33,885 nt of DNA from an uncultured Clostridium sp. (GTDB lineage Bacteria > Cyanobacteriota > Vampirovibrionia > Gastranaerophilales > Gastranaerophilaceae): NCBI GenBank assembly GCA_905212085.1, contig CAJMDF010000020.1, positions 1-33,885 on the forward strand, read 5' to 3'. Below, in pieces: positions 23,992 through 30,872 of the stretch. The translations under genes were made by a program, and so were the position numbers. The notes under the pieces are model-generated. The model saw only the letters and a program-made list of their open reading frames with translations. It did not search any database and was not told the DNA's origin. Within the stretch, counting starts at the first letter, position 1. Each line of letters starts with the position of its first letter.

Positions 23992-24144
23992 ATGAGACGT
24001 ACACTAGAAGGAACAAAAGTAAAAAGACAACACGTAAGTGGTTTTAGAGCAAGAATGGCAACACCTGGCGGACAAGAAGTTATTAACAGACGTCGTGCTA
24101 AAGGTCGTCATAAATTAGCTATCACAGCTAAAAAACGTGCTTAA
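23992..24144 (+). CDS. rpmH: 50S ribosomal protein L34
   Basis: A 50-residue, strongly basic ribosomal protein. The L34 signature is clear: MRRTLEGTKVKRQHVSGFRA, then RMATPGGQEVINRRRAKGR and the C-terminal HKLAITAKKRA. AAAAGG at 23975-23980 is a slightly distant SD. It precedes rnpA as in nearly all bacteria, and the codon use (CGT for Arg) is that of a highly expressed gene. Confidence 0.97.
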   Translation: MRRTLEGTKVKRQHVSGFRARMATPGGQEVINRRRAKGRHKLAITAKKRA

Positions 24145-24183
24145 TCTTAAAATTTAAAAGATTAACAGTTTTTACAAAATTTA

Positions 24184-24221
24184 AACACAGCAGGTCGGAA
24201 TATTTTTTGACGTGCTGTGTT
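24184..24221 (+). other. Strong hairpin between rpmH and rnpA
   Basis: Arms AACACAGCA and TGCTGTGTT (9 bp), extended by GTC/GAC beyond a G-G mismatch, loop GGAATATTTTTT. Only a weak T stretch (GTTTTAC) follows. It could be an attenuator that lowers rnpA relative to rpmH, or an RNase processing site. rnpA has no SD, and the hairpin ends 13 nt before its ATG. Confidence 0.7.
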
Positions 24222-24234
24222 GTTTTACAAAAAT

Positions 24235-24591
24235 ATGCTTAAAAAACAATACAGATTAAAAAATAAAGCTGCATTTGCAGCAACATACAGAATTAAAAAC
24301 TCCTTCCACAAAGGAGGAATAACTTTGTTTGCAGGACTTTTTAAAAAAGATATTCAAACATATACTCGTGTTGGATTTGTCGTAAGCAAAAAAACTCACA
24401 AAAGAGCTGTTAAAAGAAATAGGCTAAAAAGATTGATGAGAGAATCTTACAGGCTCTTACAAAAAGATAACAATTTAGGTCTTTCACAAAACTACATGTC
24501 TTTAATTTTTGTTGGCGGAGAAAATGCTTTAGAAAAAAACTTTACAGAAATTCAAAATATTATAAAATGTCTAATACAGAGGCTTAAATAA
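24235..24591 (+). CDS. rnpA: Ribonuclease P protein component
   Basis: A 118-residue basic protein that assists the RNase P RNA in maturing tRNA 5' ends. Start ATG 24235 matches the family (MLKKQYRLKNKAAF); an in-frame GTG at 24217 would lie within the hairpin. The RNR signature KRAVKRNRLKRLMRE and GFVVSKK are present. No SD is visible before the ATG. It overlaps the next gene by one base (TAATG), so these are translationally coupled. Confidence 0.95.
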   Translation: MLKKQYRLKNKAAFAATYRIKNSFHKGGITLFAGLFKKDIQTYTRVGFVVSKKTHKRAVKRNRLKRLMRESYRLLQKDNNLGLSQNYMSLIFVGGENALEKNFTEIQNIIKCLIQRLK

Positions 24592-25112
24592 TGTTTGAAG
24601 GAATTTTTGCAGAAAAAGTTTTAACTCATAAATACATAAGACCTTATCCGCAAGCGCCACAAGAAACTTCTGGATATTATGTCGGCAGCCAAGCTATTTA
24701 TAAATATTCACTAAAGGATTCTGATTATCCGACAATAATCATTTCAGATCCATTATATAACAATGAAGGTGAAGTTATTAAACCTGGATATTATGAATTA
24801 GCTCTATCCGATGCAAGAGATTTTTTAATTCTTATGGAATCCAAAAATCCGATAGCAATTATCCCTGTAATTAAAGTAGAAGAAGATGCAACAGAACAAA
24901 CAAGATTAAATAACAAAACAGTAAAAAAAGAACTTAAAAAAGAAGATAAAGCAAGAAAAGATACAAATAAAAAACGAGAAAAAGTTGGAATGACACCTGA
25001 TGAACCTCAAATATTTATGGAAGCAACAATTGAATTTAAGCCAGATAAAAAATATTACCTTATAAAGTATCAAAAAGGTACAATAAAGGCTTGGGGAGTG
25101 TTTAAGGGATAA
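24591..25112 (+). CDS. Unknown protein coupled to rnpA
   Basis: A 173-residue soluble protein I do not recognise. Its ATG shares a base with the rnpA stop, with SD AGAGG in rnpA. It has a beta-rich N-terminal half (residues about 15-100, GYYVGSQAIYKYS, DYPTIIISDPLYNN, PGYYELALSD, IAIIPVIKVEE), a long Lys/Glu-rich helix (about 105-138, KELKKEDKARKDTNKKREK) and a final beta segment (KYYLIKYQKGTIKAWGVF). No TM helix. In many bacteria this locus carries yidD and yidC after rnpA; this protein resembles neither. Confidence 0.75.
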   Translation: MFEGIFAEKVLTHKYIRPYPQAPQETSGYYVGSQAIYKYSLKDSDYPTIIISDPLYNNEGEVIKPGYYELALSDARDFLILMESKNPIAIIPVIKVEEDATEQTRLNNKTVKKELKKEDKARKDTNKKREKVGMTPDEPQIFMEATIEFKPDKKYYLIKYQKGTIKAWGVFKG

Positions 25113-25148
25113 GTCAACTTAACAATTCTTAATAAATATTAAAGTTTA

Positions 25149-25172
25149 GCAATTTTTAATCCGTTATATACT
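25149..25172 (+). promoter_or_regulatory. Third GCAATT-N12-TATACT box, upstream of the adhesin
   Basis: GCAATT (25149-25154) and TATACT (25167-25172, continuing TTATT) with the same 12-nt spacing as before 8002 and 9440. It lies 190 nt before the adhesin ATG, so it would give a long leader or drive a small transcript. TGTAAAGAA is not found at the expected distance. Confidence 0.45.
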
Positions 25173-25220
25173 TTATTAATGTATGTGCAATTCGAGATTA
25201 TTTTTATTATTTTAAGAAAA

Positions 25221-25286
25221 GGAGTATAAATTATTGAAATAGAAGAAAAAAAGTATATTAATATTTTTTTACAAAATAGCAAATAA
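25221..25286 (+). other. Possible mini-gene or relic in the adhesin leader
   Basis: GGAGTATAAATT followed by an 18-codon open stretch (25233-25286) that begins with ATT rather than ATG and reads IEIEEKKYINIFLQNSK. The SD-like element 8 nt upstream and the promoter box before it look like a lost start of a small gene. An ATT start would be very rare. No other function seen in this 249-bp gap. Confidence 0.2.
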
Positions 25287-25305
25287 ATATATTCTTAAAC
25301 CTTTA

Positions 25306-25334
25306 TTGGATATATTGAAATATTATGCTAAAAT
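25306..25334 (+). promoter_or_regulatory. Proximal promoter of the adhesin gene
   Basis: TTGGAT (25306-25311), 17-nt spacer, TAAAAT (25329-25334) with extended TGC. AGGAG at 25351-25355 gives a short leader. Confidence 0.65.
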
Positions 25335-25361
25335 TACTTATAACAACATAAGGAGTAAACT

Positions 25362-27962
25362 ATGAACAAAAAGCAATTTTTTATTGCAGCCGTAGCAGCA
25401 TTACTGTCTGTGTCAAGTGTAAGTGCAACAGATATTACTGGCGTTACAGGCAACAATGGAATTTTCAACATTGACCCTTCGCACGTCAACGGAGATGTTG
25501 GCTATAGACAGTTTGACAACTTTAATTTAAGCGAAGGCGATATTGCAAATTTAATTTTTAAATACGGAAGTTCCAGAGATATTGAAACATTCATTAACCT
25601 AGTTAACAGTGGGGTTAAAATTGATGGTATCCTGAATACAATGCGTGATGGAAACTTCTACAATGGACATGCTGTATTTATAACACCTGGAGGAATGGCT
25701 ATCGGAGCTAGTGGTGTGCTAAATGTTGGCTCATTATCAGTTATTACTCCTACAGAAGATAAGTACAATACCTTAAAAGGTGAGTATGATGCTCGAAATT
25801 ATACAAATATCAACAATATTTCACACTTATTAAATAAAGAATCCAATGTTGGAAACATTACAGTTGAAGGTAAAATTTTAGCAAGAAACGGAATCCAACT
25901 AAGAGGCGGAGATGTTGCAATCGCAGAAGGTGGAGCTTTGATTAACGGTATAAAATCTAATCAAGCTTTTACAGACAGATCAACAGCATTAAATGATGCC
26001 AATACATTATTTAATTCATTGGTTAATACCGATGGAATTAAAACAGCTTCTGCATTTACAACAAATGGTACTAATATTCAGATAAAATCATCAGGCAGCA
26101 CTGATATCGCAGGCACTGTTGTAAATGGTGCAGCAAAAGCAGGACAAGCAAATAATGGATTATATATTACAAGTAACGGCGGAACTAATATTTCAGGACT
26201 TGTACAATCTACTAACGAATTAAACGTATACAACAAAGCAGGCGCACTTGATATTACAGGGACTGTAAAAAATGAAAATGCTGATTTAAATATTTCAAAC
26301 AAAGGTACAGATCTTACAGTTAATGGAAAATTATCAACAAATAAAAACCTTGCAATTACTAACAATGGAACAGGCGCTTTAACTCTTGGAGGTTCAGCAA
26401 TCGCAGAAGGTGCTAATAACATCGTTAACGAAGGCGCAGGCGGTATGAATATTACAGGAACTGTCAATGGCGGATCTGTAAGAATTGTCAACCGTGGTGG
26501 CAAGATGGTAATTTCTAACACTGCAGATAAAGTAGCATCAGCAGGCACAGTAAGATTAGAAAACTCTGGTTCCGGCATGGAAATTGGCGGAGTAAAATCA
26601 GATAGCCTTGTATCTATTGAAAATAAAGCTGGAGACTTAACTGTAAATGGCAAAGTATCAGTTGATGATGGTGCAATTAACATTTTAAACAGTGGTTCAG
26701 GCAAGTTAGGAGTAGCATCAAGTGGTAACGTTGCAGGTAATGGCACTGTTTCCATTAAAAATCGCGGTACTAACGGTATGACAATAGATGGTACTGTTAC
26801 TAATAACGGAATAGATGCTGAAACTGCAATTAATAACGAAGCAGGTCAAATGCTTGTTAATGGAAAAATCCAAAACATGGGTAACATGGCAATCGAAAAT
26901 AGAGGCAGCGGTACAGGTTTAACCTTTACAAAAAATGCTACTGTAACAAATGAAGGCCAATTAAAAATTAAAAACTACGGCAATGAAGGAATGACAATTG
27001 TCGGAGATATTGACAATACAGGCAGATTAACAATCTATAATGATGCCGGTGAACTTGCTCTAAAAAATGATAGCGAAAATTCCAAAGGCGGATCTATCAC
27101 CAATAGAGATGGCGCATTAACTTTATGGTCAAGAAATGATTCTACAGGTATATCAACAAGTACTTTAAGCAATATCACTAATGAAGGTGCAGGATATAAC
27201 TTAGCAATTAAACATGATGGTAAAACAAGTGCCGGAAATAAAGGCATGGATCTTCAAGGAACAATTAATAGCGAAGGAGAAACAGCTATTAATAACTACA
27301 GTGGAGATATGTATGTATCAGGAAATATAACATCTGAAGGCAACTTAGGAATCATTAACAGAAACGGTGGTGGTTCTATGACACTTGCAAGTGGTGGAAA
27401 AATCACAAATGATGTTGCAAATACAAATATCAAAAACTACGGTTCAGGTGATATGACTGTAAATAATGAAATAACAAGCGGCGGTAGATTAAACGTTCTT
27501 GCTAATACAGGTAAATTGAACCTTGGCGGAAAAGTTCACAACAACAGCAACGGCAACCTTGATGCTAATAATGGCTTCTATGCTGCAGCTAGAGAAAACG
27601 GAACAGGTGTAAATGTTTCCAGTGGCTTTAGCGCAGACGGACAAGGTCAAAACTTAATCAAAAATATCTCAGGCTCAGAAGGCTTAAGATATGAAGGAGA
27701 TATTAATACAACATCATCTCAAACTGAATTATATAATATGAAAGGTGAGATGACAGTTGGCGGTAATATCAATACAGCAAATGGTAATGCTGTTGTCCTC
27801 AACAAAGGTGATAAATTAACTGTTAACGGAACTATTTCAAGTGACAATGATGTAAAAGTTGTAAATAAAGGCTCAGTACAAGCAGATGTAGATGATGCTA
27901 AAGTCACAACACCTAGTGGCGGCAAATGGTTCTGGGAACAATTAAAAAATCTATTCAATTAA
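25362..27962 (+). CDS. Filamentous-haemagglutinin-like secreted adhesin with beta-helix repeats
   Basis: An 866-residue exported protein. A classical signal peptide (about 1-22, FFIAAVAALLSVSSVSA) precedes a domain like the haemagglutination activity/two-partner secretion domain: FDNFNL, DGILNTMRDGNFYNGHAVFITPGGMAIGASGVLNVGSLSVITP, given in fragments here. The usual NPNG is replaced by TPGG. From about 225 to 840 come some 25 degenerate 20-25-residue repeats with the pattern I-x-N-x-G-x-G-x-(M/L)-x-(I/V)-x-G-x-(V/I), for example GGMNITGTVNGG and NGMTIDGTVTNNG, expected to form a long right-handed beta-helix. It ends with KWFWEQLKNLFN and has no autotransporter barrel. A TpsB partner is not in the window. 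It probably mediates contact with host or other cells; LktA-type filamentous adhesin is a possible label. Confidence 0.85.
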   Translation: MNKKQFFIAAVAALLSVSSVSATDITGVTGNNGIFNIDPSHVNGDVGYRQFDNFNLSEGDIANLIFKYGSSRDIETFINLVNSGVKIDGILNTMRDGNFYNGHAVFITPGGMAIGASGVLNVGSLSVITPTEDKYNTLKGEYDARNYTNINNISHLLNKESNVGNITVEGKILARNGIQLRGGDVAIAEGGALINGIKSNQAFTDRSTALNDANTLFNSLVNTDGIKTASAFTTNGTNIQIKSSGSTDIAGTVVNGAAKAGQANNGLYITSNGGTNISGLVQSTNELNVYNKAGALDITGTVKNENADLNISNKGTDLTVNGKLSTNKNLAITNNGTGALTLGGSAIAEGANNIVNEGAGGMNITGTVNGGSVRIVNRGGKMVISNTADKVASAGTVRLENSGSGMEIGGVKSDSLVSIENKAGDLTVNGKVSVDDGAINILNSGSGKLGVASSGNVAGNGTVSIKNRGTNGMTIDGTVTNNGIDAETAINNEAGQMLVNGKIQNMGNMAIENRGSGTGLTFTKNATVTNEGQLKIKNYGNEGMTIVGDIDNTGRLTIYNDAGELALKNDSENSKGGSITNRDGALTLWSRNDSTGISTSTLSNITNEGAGYNLAIKHDGKTSAGNKGMDLQGTINSEGETAINNYSGDMYVSGNITSEGNLGIINRNGGGSMTLASGGKITNDVANTNIKNYGSGDMTVNNEITSGGRLNVLANTGKLNLGGKVHNNSNGNLDANNGFYAAARENGTGVNVSSGFSADGQGQNLIKNISGSEGLRYEGDINTTSSQTELYNMKGEMTVGGNINTANGNAVVLNKGDKLTVNGTISSDNDVKVVNKGSVQADVDDAKVTTPSGGKWFWEQLKNLFN

Positions 27963-27966
27963 AAAT

Positions 27967-28003
27967 AAAAAAAGGATATCAGAAATGATATCCTTTTTTT
28001 TTA
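27967..28003 (+). terminator. Rho-independent terminator after the adhesin
   Basis: Stem AAAAAAAGGATATCA / TGATATCCTTTTTTT with GAAA tetraloop and a long T-run. Symmetric enough to work in both directions. Confidence 0.92.
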
Positions 28004-28013
28004 TTAAAAAGAC

Positions 28014-28042
28014 TTGCAATTTAAAATTTAGCATTACATAAT
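28014..28042 (+). promoter_or_regulatory. Promoter of the initiator tRNA gene
   Basis: TTGCAA (28014-28019), 17-nt spacer, CATAAT (28037-28042), 19 nt before the first tRNA base. Confidence 0.6.
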
Positions 28043-28061
28043 GGGATGTAAAATAAAATAT

Positions 28062-28138
<77 letters not shown>

Positions 28139-28143
28139 ATTAA

Positions 28144-28174
28144 AAAAACTCTTAGAGAATATCTAAGAGTTTTT
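28144..28174 (+). terminator. Terminator after tRNA-fMet
   Basis: Perfect 13-bp stem AAAAACTCTTAGA / TCTAAGAGTTTTT around a 5-nt loop, 5 nt after the CCA end. Confidence 0.92.
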
Positions 28175-28199
28175 AAAATATATGTAACAAATTAACATT

Positions 28200-29054
28200 A
28201 TGCAAATTTTATACAACTTTTTAGCAATAATTATTAGAATTTTCACAAACTCAATGAGTAATGTCTTTCAAAAAAAATTATCTTTGGAAGGTGAAAATCC
28301 TGTCGTTGTAAATTTTATAAATTATCTTATACTCAGCATATTTTCTATTCCATTAATATTTTTTACAAATATTCCGATAACAGATATTAATTTTATAATT
28401 TACGCAATTTTAGGCGGATTAACAGGTGCAATTTGCAATTGCTTTATGGTACTAGCCCTAAAAAGAGGAGAGTTATCCGTATTAGGCCCGATAAATTCAT
28501 ATAAAGCCATAATCGGCTTAATCTTTGGAATGATTATTTTACATGAATTCCCTAATATTTTTGGACTAATCGGCATTGCTCTTATTATTTTCGGCTCATA
28601 TTTTATCCTTGAAACACCTAGAGCTTTTCTAAAAAAAGATATTCAATATCGAATTTATGCTCTTATTTTTTCAGCAATTGAAGCTGTGTTTATTAAAAAA
28701 GTTATAATTCTATCATCTATCATCACTTCATTTATTACATCTTGCTTTTTAGGAGCAATATTTTCATTTATTATAATGAGTATTTTTTCAGGAAAAAACT
28801 GCAAAATTCCTTCTAAAAAGCACCTAATTATATATATTTTAACCGCTGTATGTTTTGGACTAATGACATTCACTACAGCTTACGTATTCAGATATATGAA
28901 TGTAGGATATGCTCTATCTTTATTTCAACTCTCAATTATTATTAATGTAATTTTAGGATATAAACTATTCAACGAAAAAAATCTATTAAAAAAACTTCTT
29001 GGTTCCTTAATAATTCTTATAGGTTCAGCAACAATTATGATTTTCGGTCATTAA
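28200..29054 (+). CDS. EamA/DMT-family membrane transporter
   Basis: A 284-residue protein with ten predicted membrane helices in two halves of five, the drug/metabolite transporter (EamA) plan. The first-half feature GGLTGAICNCFMVLALKRGELSVLGPINS, quoted in fragments, and the second-half ALSLFQLSIIINVILGYKLFNEKNLLKKLLGSLIILIG show the usual end-of-repeat pattern with Glu. Such proteins move amino acids, nucleosides or other small metabolites; the substrate cannot be told. No SD precedes ATG 28200, only 26 nt after the tRNA terminator, and I see no convincing promoter in that space. Confidence 0.85.
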   Translation: MQILYNFLAIIIRIFTNSMSNVFQKKLSLEGENPVVVNFINYLILSIFSIPLIFFTNIPITDINFIIYAILGGLTGAICNCFMVLALKRGELSVLGPINSYKAIIGLIFGMIILHEFPNIFGLIGIALIIFGSYFILETPRAFLKKDIQYRIYALIFSAIEAVFIKKVIILSSIITSFITSCFLGAIFSFIIMSIFSGKNCKIPSKKHLIIYILTAVCFGLMTFTTAYVFRYMNVGYALSLFQLSIIINVILGYKLFNEKNLLKKLLGSLIILIGSATIMIFGH

Positions 29055-29056
29055 TA

Positions 29057-29065
29057 TGCTAGAAT
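29057..29065 (+). promoter_or_regulatory. Extended -10 promoter of the gene at 29087
   Basis: TGCTAGAAT (TG-n-TAGAAT) in the 32-nt gap; AAAGGGA (29073-29079) is the SD. Confidence 0.4.
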
Positions 29066-29086
29066 AACTTTGAAAGGGATATAAAG

Positions 29087-29716
29087 ATGCTTGCACCCGT
29101 TACTGGGAAAAAAGTTGAATATGATATAAGAACATACAAAAGTTATAGAACTCACCAAGTTGAAAAAACCGATACAAATACAAAAGCTAAAATTGCAGCA
29201 GGTTCAATAGTGGGAACAATAATTCCAATGGCATTAATGGCTAAAAGTCAAAAATGCAAACTATATAATATTAAATATGGGGTAAAGGAAATGATTTTAG
29301 TCAGCGCAGGCAGTATTGCAGGCGGACTTGCTTCTGGAATTTTATTTGATAAAAAAGAGCATCAAAAACAAAAAATTAATGAAAGTGTATTCCAATTCAT
29401 GAACGCATCAGTTCCTCCATTATTAACTAGTGCGTTATATTCTTTTAGCAAAAATGTTAAATATAGAATTGCAAGCACAATTGTAGGACTTTTCGGAGGA
29501 ATGCAAATAGCAGCAAAACTATCAAACAAAATTAATGACCCTCAAGATAAAGTACCTGACAGGAAATTAACATTTAAGGATTCTATTGCAAATATCGACG
29601 ATGCTTTAGGAGTATTAATTCTTGCAAAAGTACCTATTGCTGAAAAGTTACACGTAGAAAAGACTCTCCCAGCAATATACAGCTGGTGCGGATATAGAGC
29701 AGGTATAAGCAACTAA
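29087..29716 (+). CDS. Membrane protein of unknown function
   Basis: A 209-residue protein. SD AAAGGG is well spaced. After a charged N-terminus (about 1-40) come glycine-rich hydrophobic segments at about 42-58 (IAAGSIVGTIIPMALMA), 73-93 (MILVSAGSIAGGLASGILF), 104-120 and 126-146 (STIVGLFGGMQIAAKL), which may be three or four membrane helices of short length. The C-terminal part contains FKDSIANIDDALGVLILAKVP and ends CGYRAGISN. No enzymatic motif or family recognised. It ends convergent to the small secreted gene, 11 bp apart. Confidence 0.7.
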   Translation: MLAPVTGKKVEYDIRTYKSYRTHQVEKTDTNTKAKIAAGSIVGTIIPMALMAKSQKCKLYNIKYGVKEMILVSAGSIAGGLASGILFDKKEHQKQKINESVFQFMNASVPPLLTSALYSFSKNVKYRIASTIVGLFGGMQIAAKLSNKINDPQDKVPDRKLTFKDSIANIDDALGVLILAKVPIAEKLHVEKTLPAIYSWCGYRAGISN

Positions 29717-29735
29717 TAAACATTTAATTAGTTTT
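29711..29735. terminator. Weak bidirectional hairpin between convergent genes
   Basis: AACTAAT / ATTAGTT stem (7 bp) with a 9-nt loop and TTTTC after it; it covers the stop of the plus-strand gene and the end of the minus-strand gene at 29728. Confidence 0.4.
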
Positions 29736-30012
29736 CATCACTTTCAATTTTTATTTGCCCGTCTTCCTCTACAAATTTTTTCTTATTAAATAACTTTTTC
29801 ATAAGAGGTTCAGAATTAGATTCATTTCTTTTTTGATATCTTGCTTTTTCGGTTTCAACATCATTATAATCATTAATCTCCTCCATTCTAAATCTTTGTT
29901 GATTGATCATTTGCATATCATGCACCTGAATTATAGATGCATCAGTCGGAAGAACTGCAAATGCAGGAATTATTGAAAAATATAATAATGAAACTAAAAA
30001 CAAATATTTCAT
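29728..30012 (-). CDS. Small secreted protein, unknown function
   Basis: A 94-residue protein with a clear signal peptide (about 1-19, LFLVSLLYFSIIPAFA) and probable cleavage after AFA. The remaining 75 residues are hydrophilic and helical (MQMINQQRFRMEEINDYNDVETEKARYQKR) with a Lys-rich then acidic end (KKKFVEEDGQIKIESDEN). No cysteine, so not a lipoprotein. SD AGGAG before ATG 30012. It starts 16 nt after the SIMPL gene and should be co-expressed with it. Confidence 0.7.
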   Translation of the reverse strand: MKYLFLVSLLYFSIIPAFAVLPTDASIIQVHDMQMINQQRFRMEEINDYNDVETEKARYQKRNESNSEPLMKKLFNKKKFVEEDGQIKIESDEN

Positions 30013-30028
30013 ATGAATCTCTCCTGAT

Positions 30029-30748
30029 TTATTTTATACGGAACACGACATTTGCAACTGCTGTAACTTTTTTCTCAATAGTTGTAGTATCATTTATTCC
30101 CATATCAGACACATTTGTAGAATCTACAGGAGTAATTTGAAATACTCCCATATTTACTGATTGAATTTTTCCGGGTCTGTTATGAGTAGCTTTCAGCATT
30201 GCAGTTGCTCTGTCTTTTGCATCAGTTGTAGCATCTTGCAACAATTTAACTTTCAAATCAGCCAAACCAGAATAATAATATTCAGGATTCATAACCTCAA
30301 TATCAATACCCTTTTCATACAAATTTTGAATATCTACGGCTGTTGATTTTATTTTATCGACATCATTTGATTTAATTTCGATAGATTGAGTTGCATTATA
30401 ATATGCTATCTCATTTGTAGATGTCCCGTTAGAATTATATTTATACACATAATAAGAATTAATAGGCTTTATCTCTACATCATTAAGGCCTTTAGTTTTT
30501 AAATATTCAGTGACTACAGGTAATTGTTTTTTTATTACACTATATGCTTCTGATTTAGTTGGCTTCCTTGATTTCAAATCAACAACCAATCTTGCAGAAT
30601 CTGATTTTACTACCTGAAATGCAGATCCTGTAACTGATATATTATCTTTTGACAATGTCAAAGTACCTGATTGCACAGCAATAATTAAGCCAAATGCTAA
30701 AATTAAAGCTAACCATACTAATTGTAATTTTTCAAATTTTTCAAACAT
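30029..30748 (-). CDS. SIMPL-domain (DUF541) membrane-anchored protein
   Basis: A 239-residue protein with an N-terminal anchor helix (about 10-27, LVWLALILAFGLIIAVQSG) and an extracytoplasmic SIMPL/DUF541 domain. Typical points are ISVTGSAFQVVKSDSARLVV at the start, paired IKKQLPVVTEYLKTKGLNDVEI, YNATQSIEIKSNDVDKIKS, a conserved helix KVKLLQDATTDAKDRATAML followed by GKIQSVNMG, and the final VTAVANVVFRI strand. The family is widespread in envelopes and its function is poorly defined. SD AGGAG before ATG 30748. Confidence 0.88.
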   Translation of the reverse strand: MFEKFEKLQLVWLALILAFGLIIAVQSGTLTLSKDNISVTGSAFQVVKSDSARLVVDLKSRKPTKSEAYSVIKKQLPVVTEYLKTKGLNDVEIKPINSYYVYKYNSNGTSTNEIAYYNATQSIEIKSNDVDKIKSTAVDIQNLYEKGIDIEVMNPEYYYSGLADLKVKLLQDATTDAKDRATAMLKATHNRPGKIQSVNMGVFQITPVDSTNVSDMGINDTTTIEKKVTAVANVVFRIK

Positions 30749-30781
30749 ATAAACACACTCCTATTAAAAATAATATATCAT

Positions 30782-30809
30782 ATTATAACCGATATTTTAT
30801 AAAAATCAA
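30782..30809 (-). promoter_or_regulatory. Promoter of the SIMPL operon
   Basis: On the minus strand TTGATT, 16-nt spacer, TATAAT. Its -35 abuts the -35 of the divergent gdhA promoter with no base between. Confidence 0.6.
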
Positions 30810-30838
30810 TTGCGGAGAATAAAAAAATATGTTACAAT
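30810..30838 (+). promoter_or_regulatory. Promoter of gdhA
   Basis: TTGCGG (30810-30815), 17-nt A-rich spacer, TACAAT (30833-30838) with extended TGT. GGGGG at 30864-30868 is the SD for ATG 30873. Confidence 0.65.
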
Positions 30839-30872
30839 TTCTTTGCAAAAATAGAAAACAAATGGGGGCTAT

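Noticed and set aside
23894..24016. Longer proC frame to 24016
   Set aside because: It would cover the rpmH promoter and start, and the extra 41 residues are not part of the family; the ATG at 23893 has an SD.
26078..26755. Long 225-codon minus-strand open frame inside the adhesin
   Set aside because: It mirrors the repetitive plus-strand gene, is rich in Pro from antisense of Gly codons, and has no start signals.
25362..27962. Repeats of the adhesin as a tandem DNA repeat or CRISPR-like array
   Set aside because: The repeats are visible only as a protein pattern; at the DNA level they have diverged and show no constant unit or spacers.
28014..28042. GCAATT before tRNA-fMet as another special box
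   Set aside because: Spacing to the -10 is 15 nt and the -10 is CATAAT; TTGCAA-N17-CATAAT is the simpler reading.
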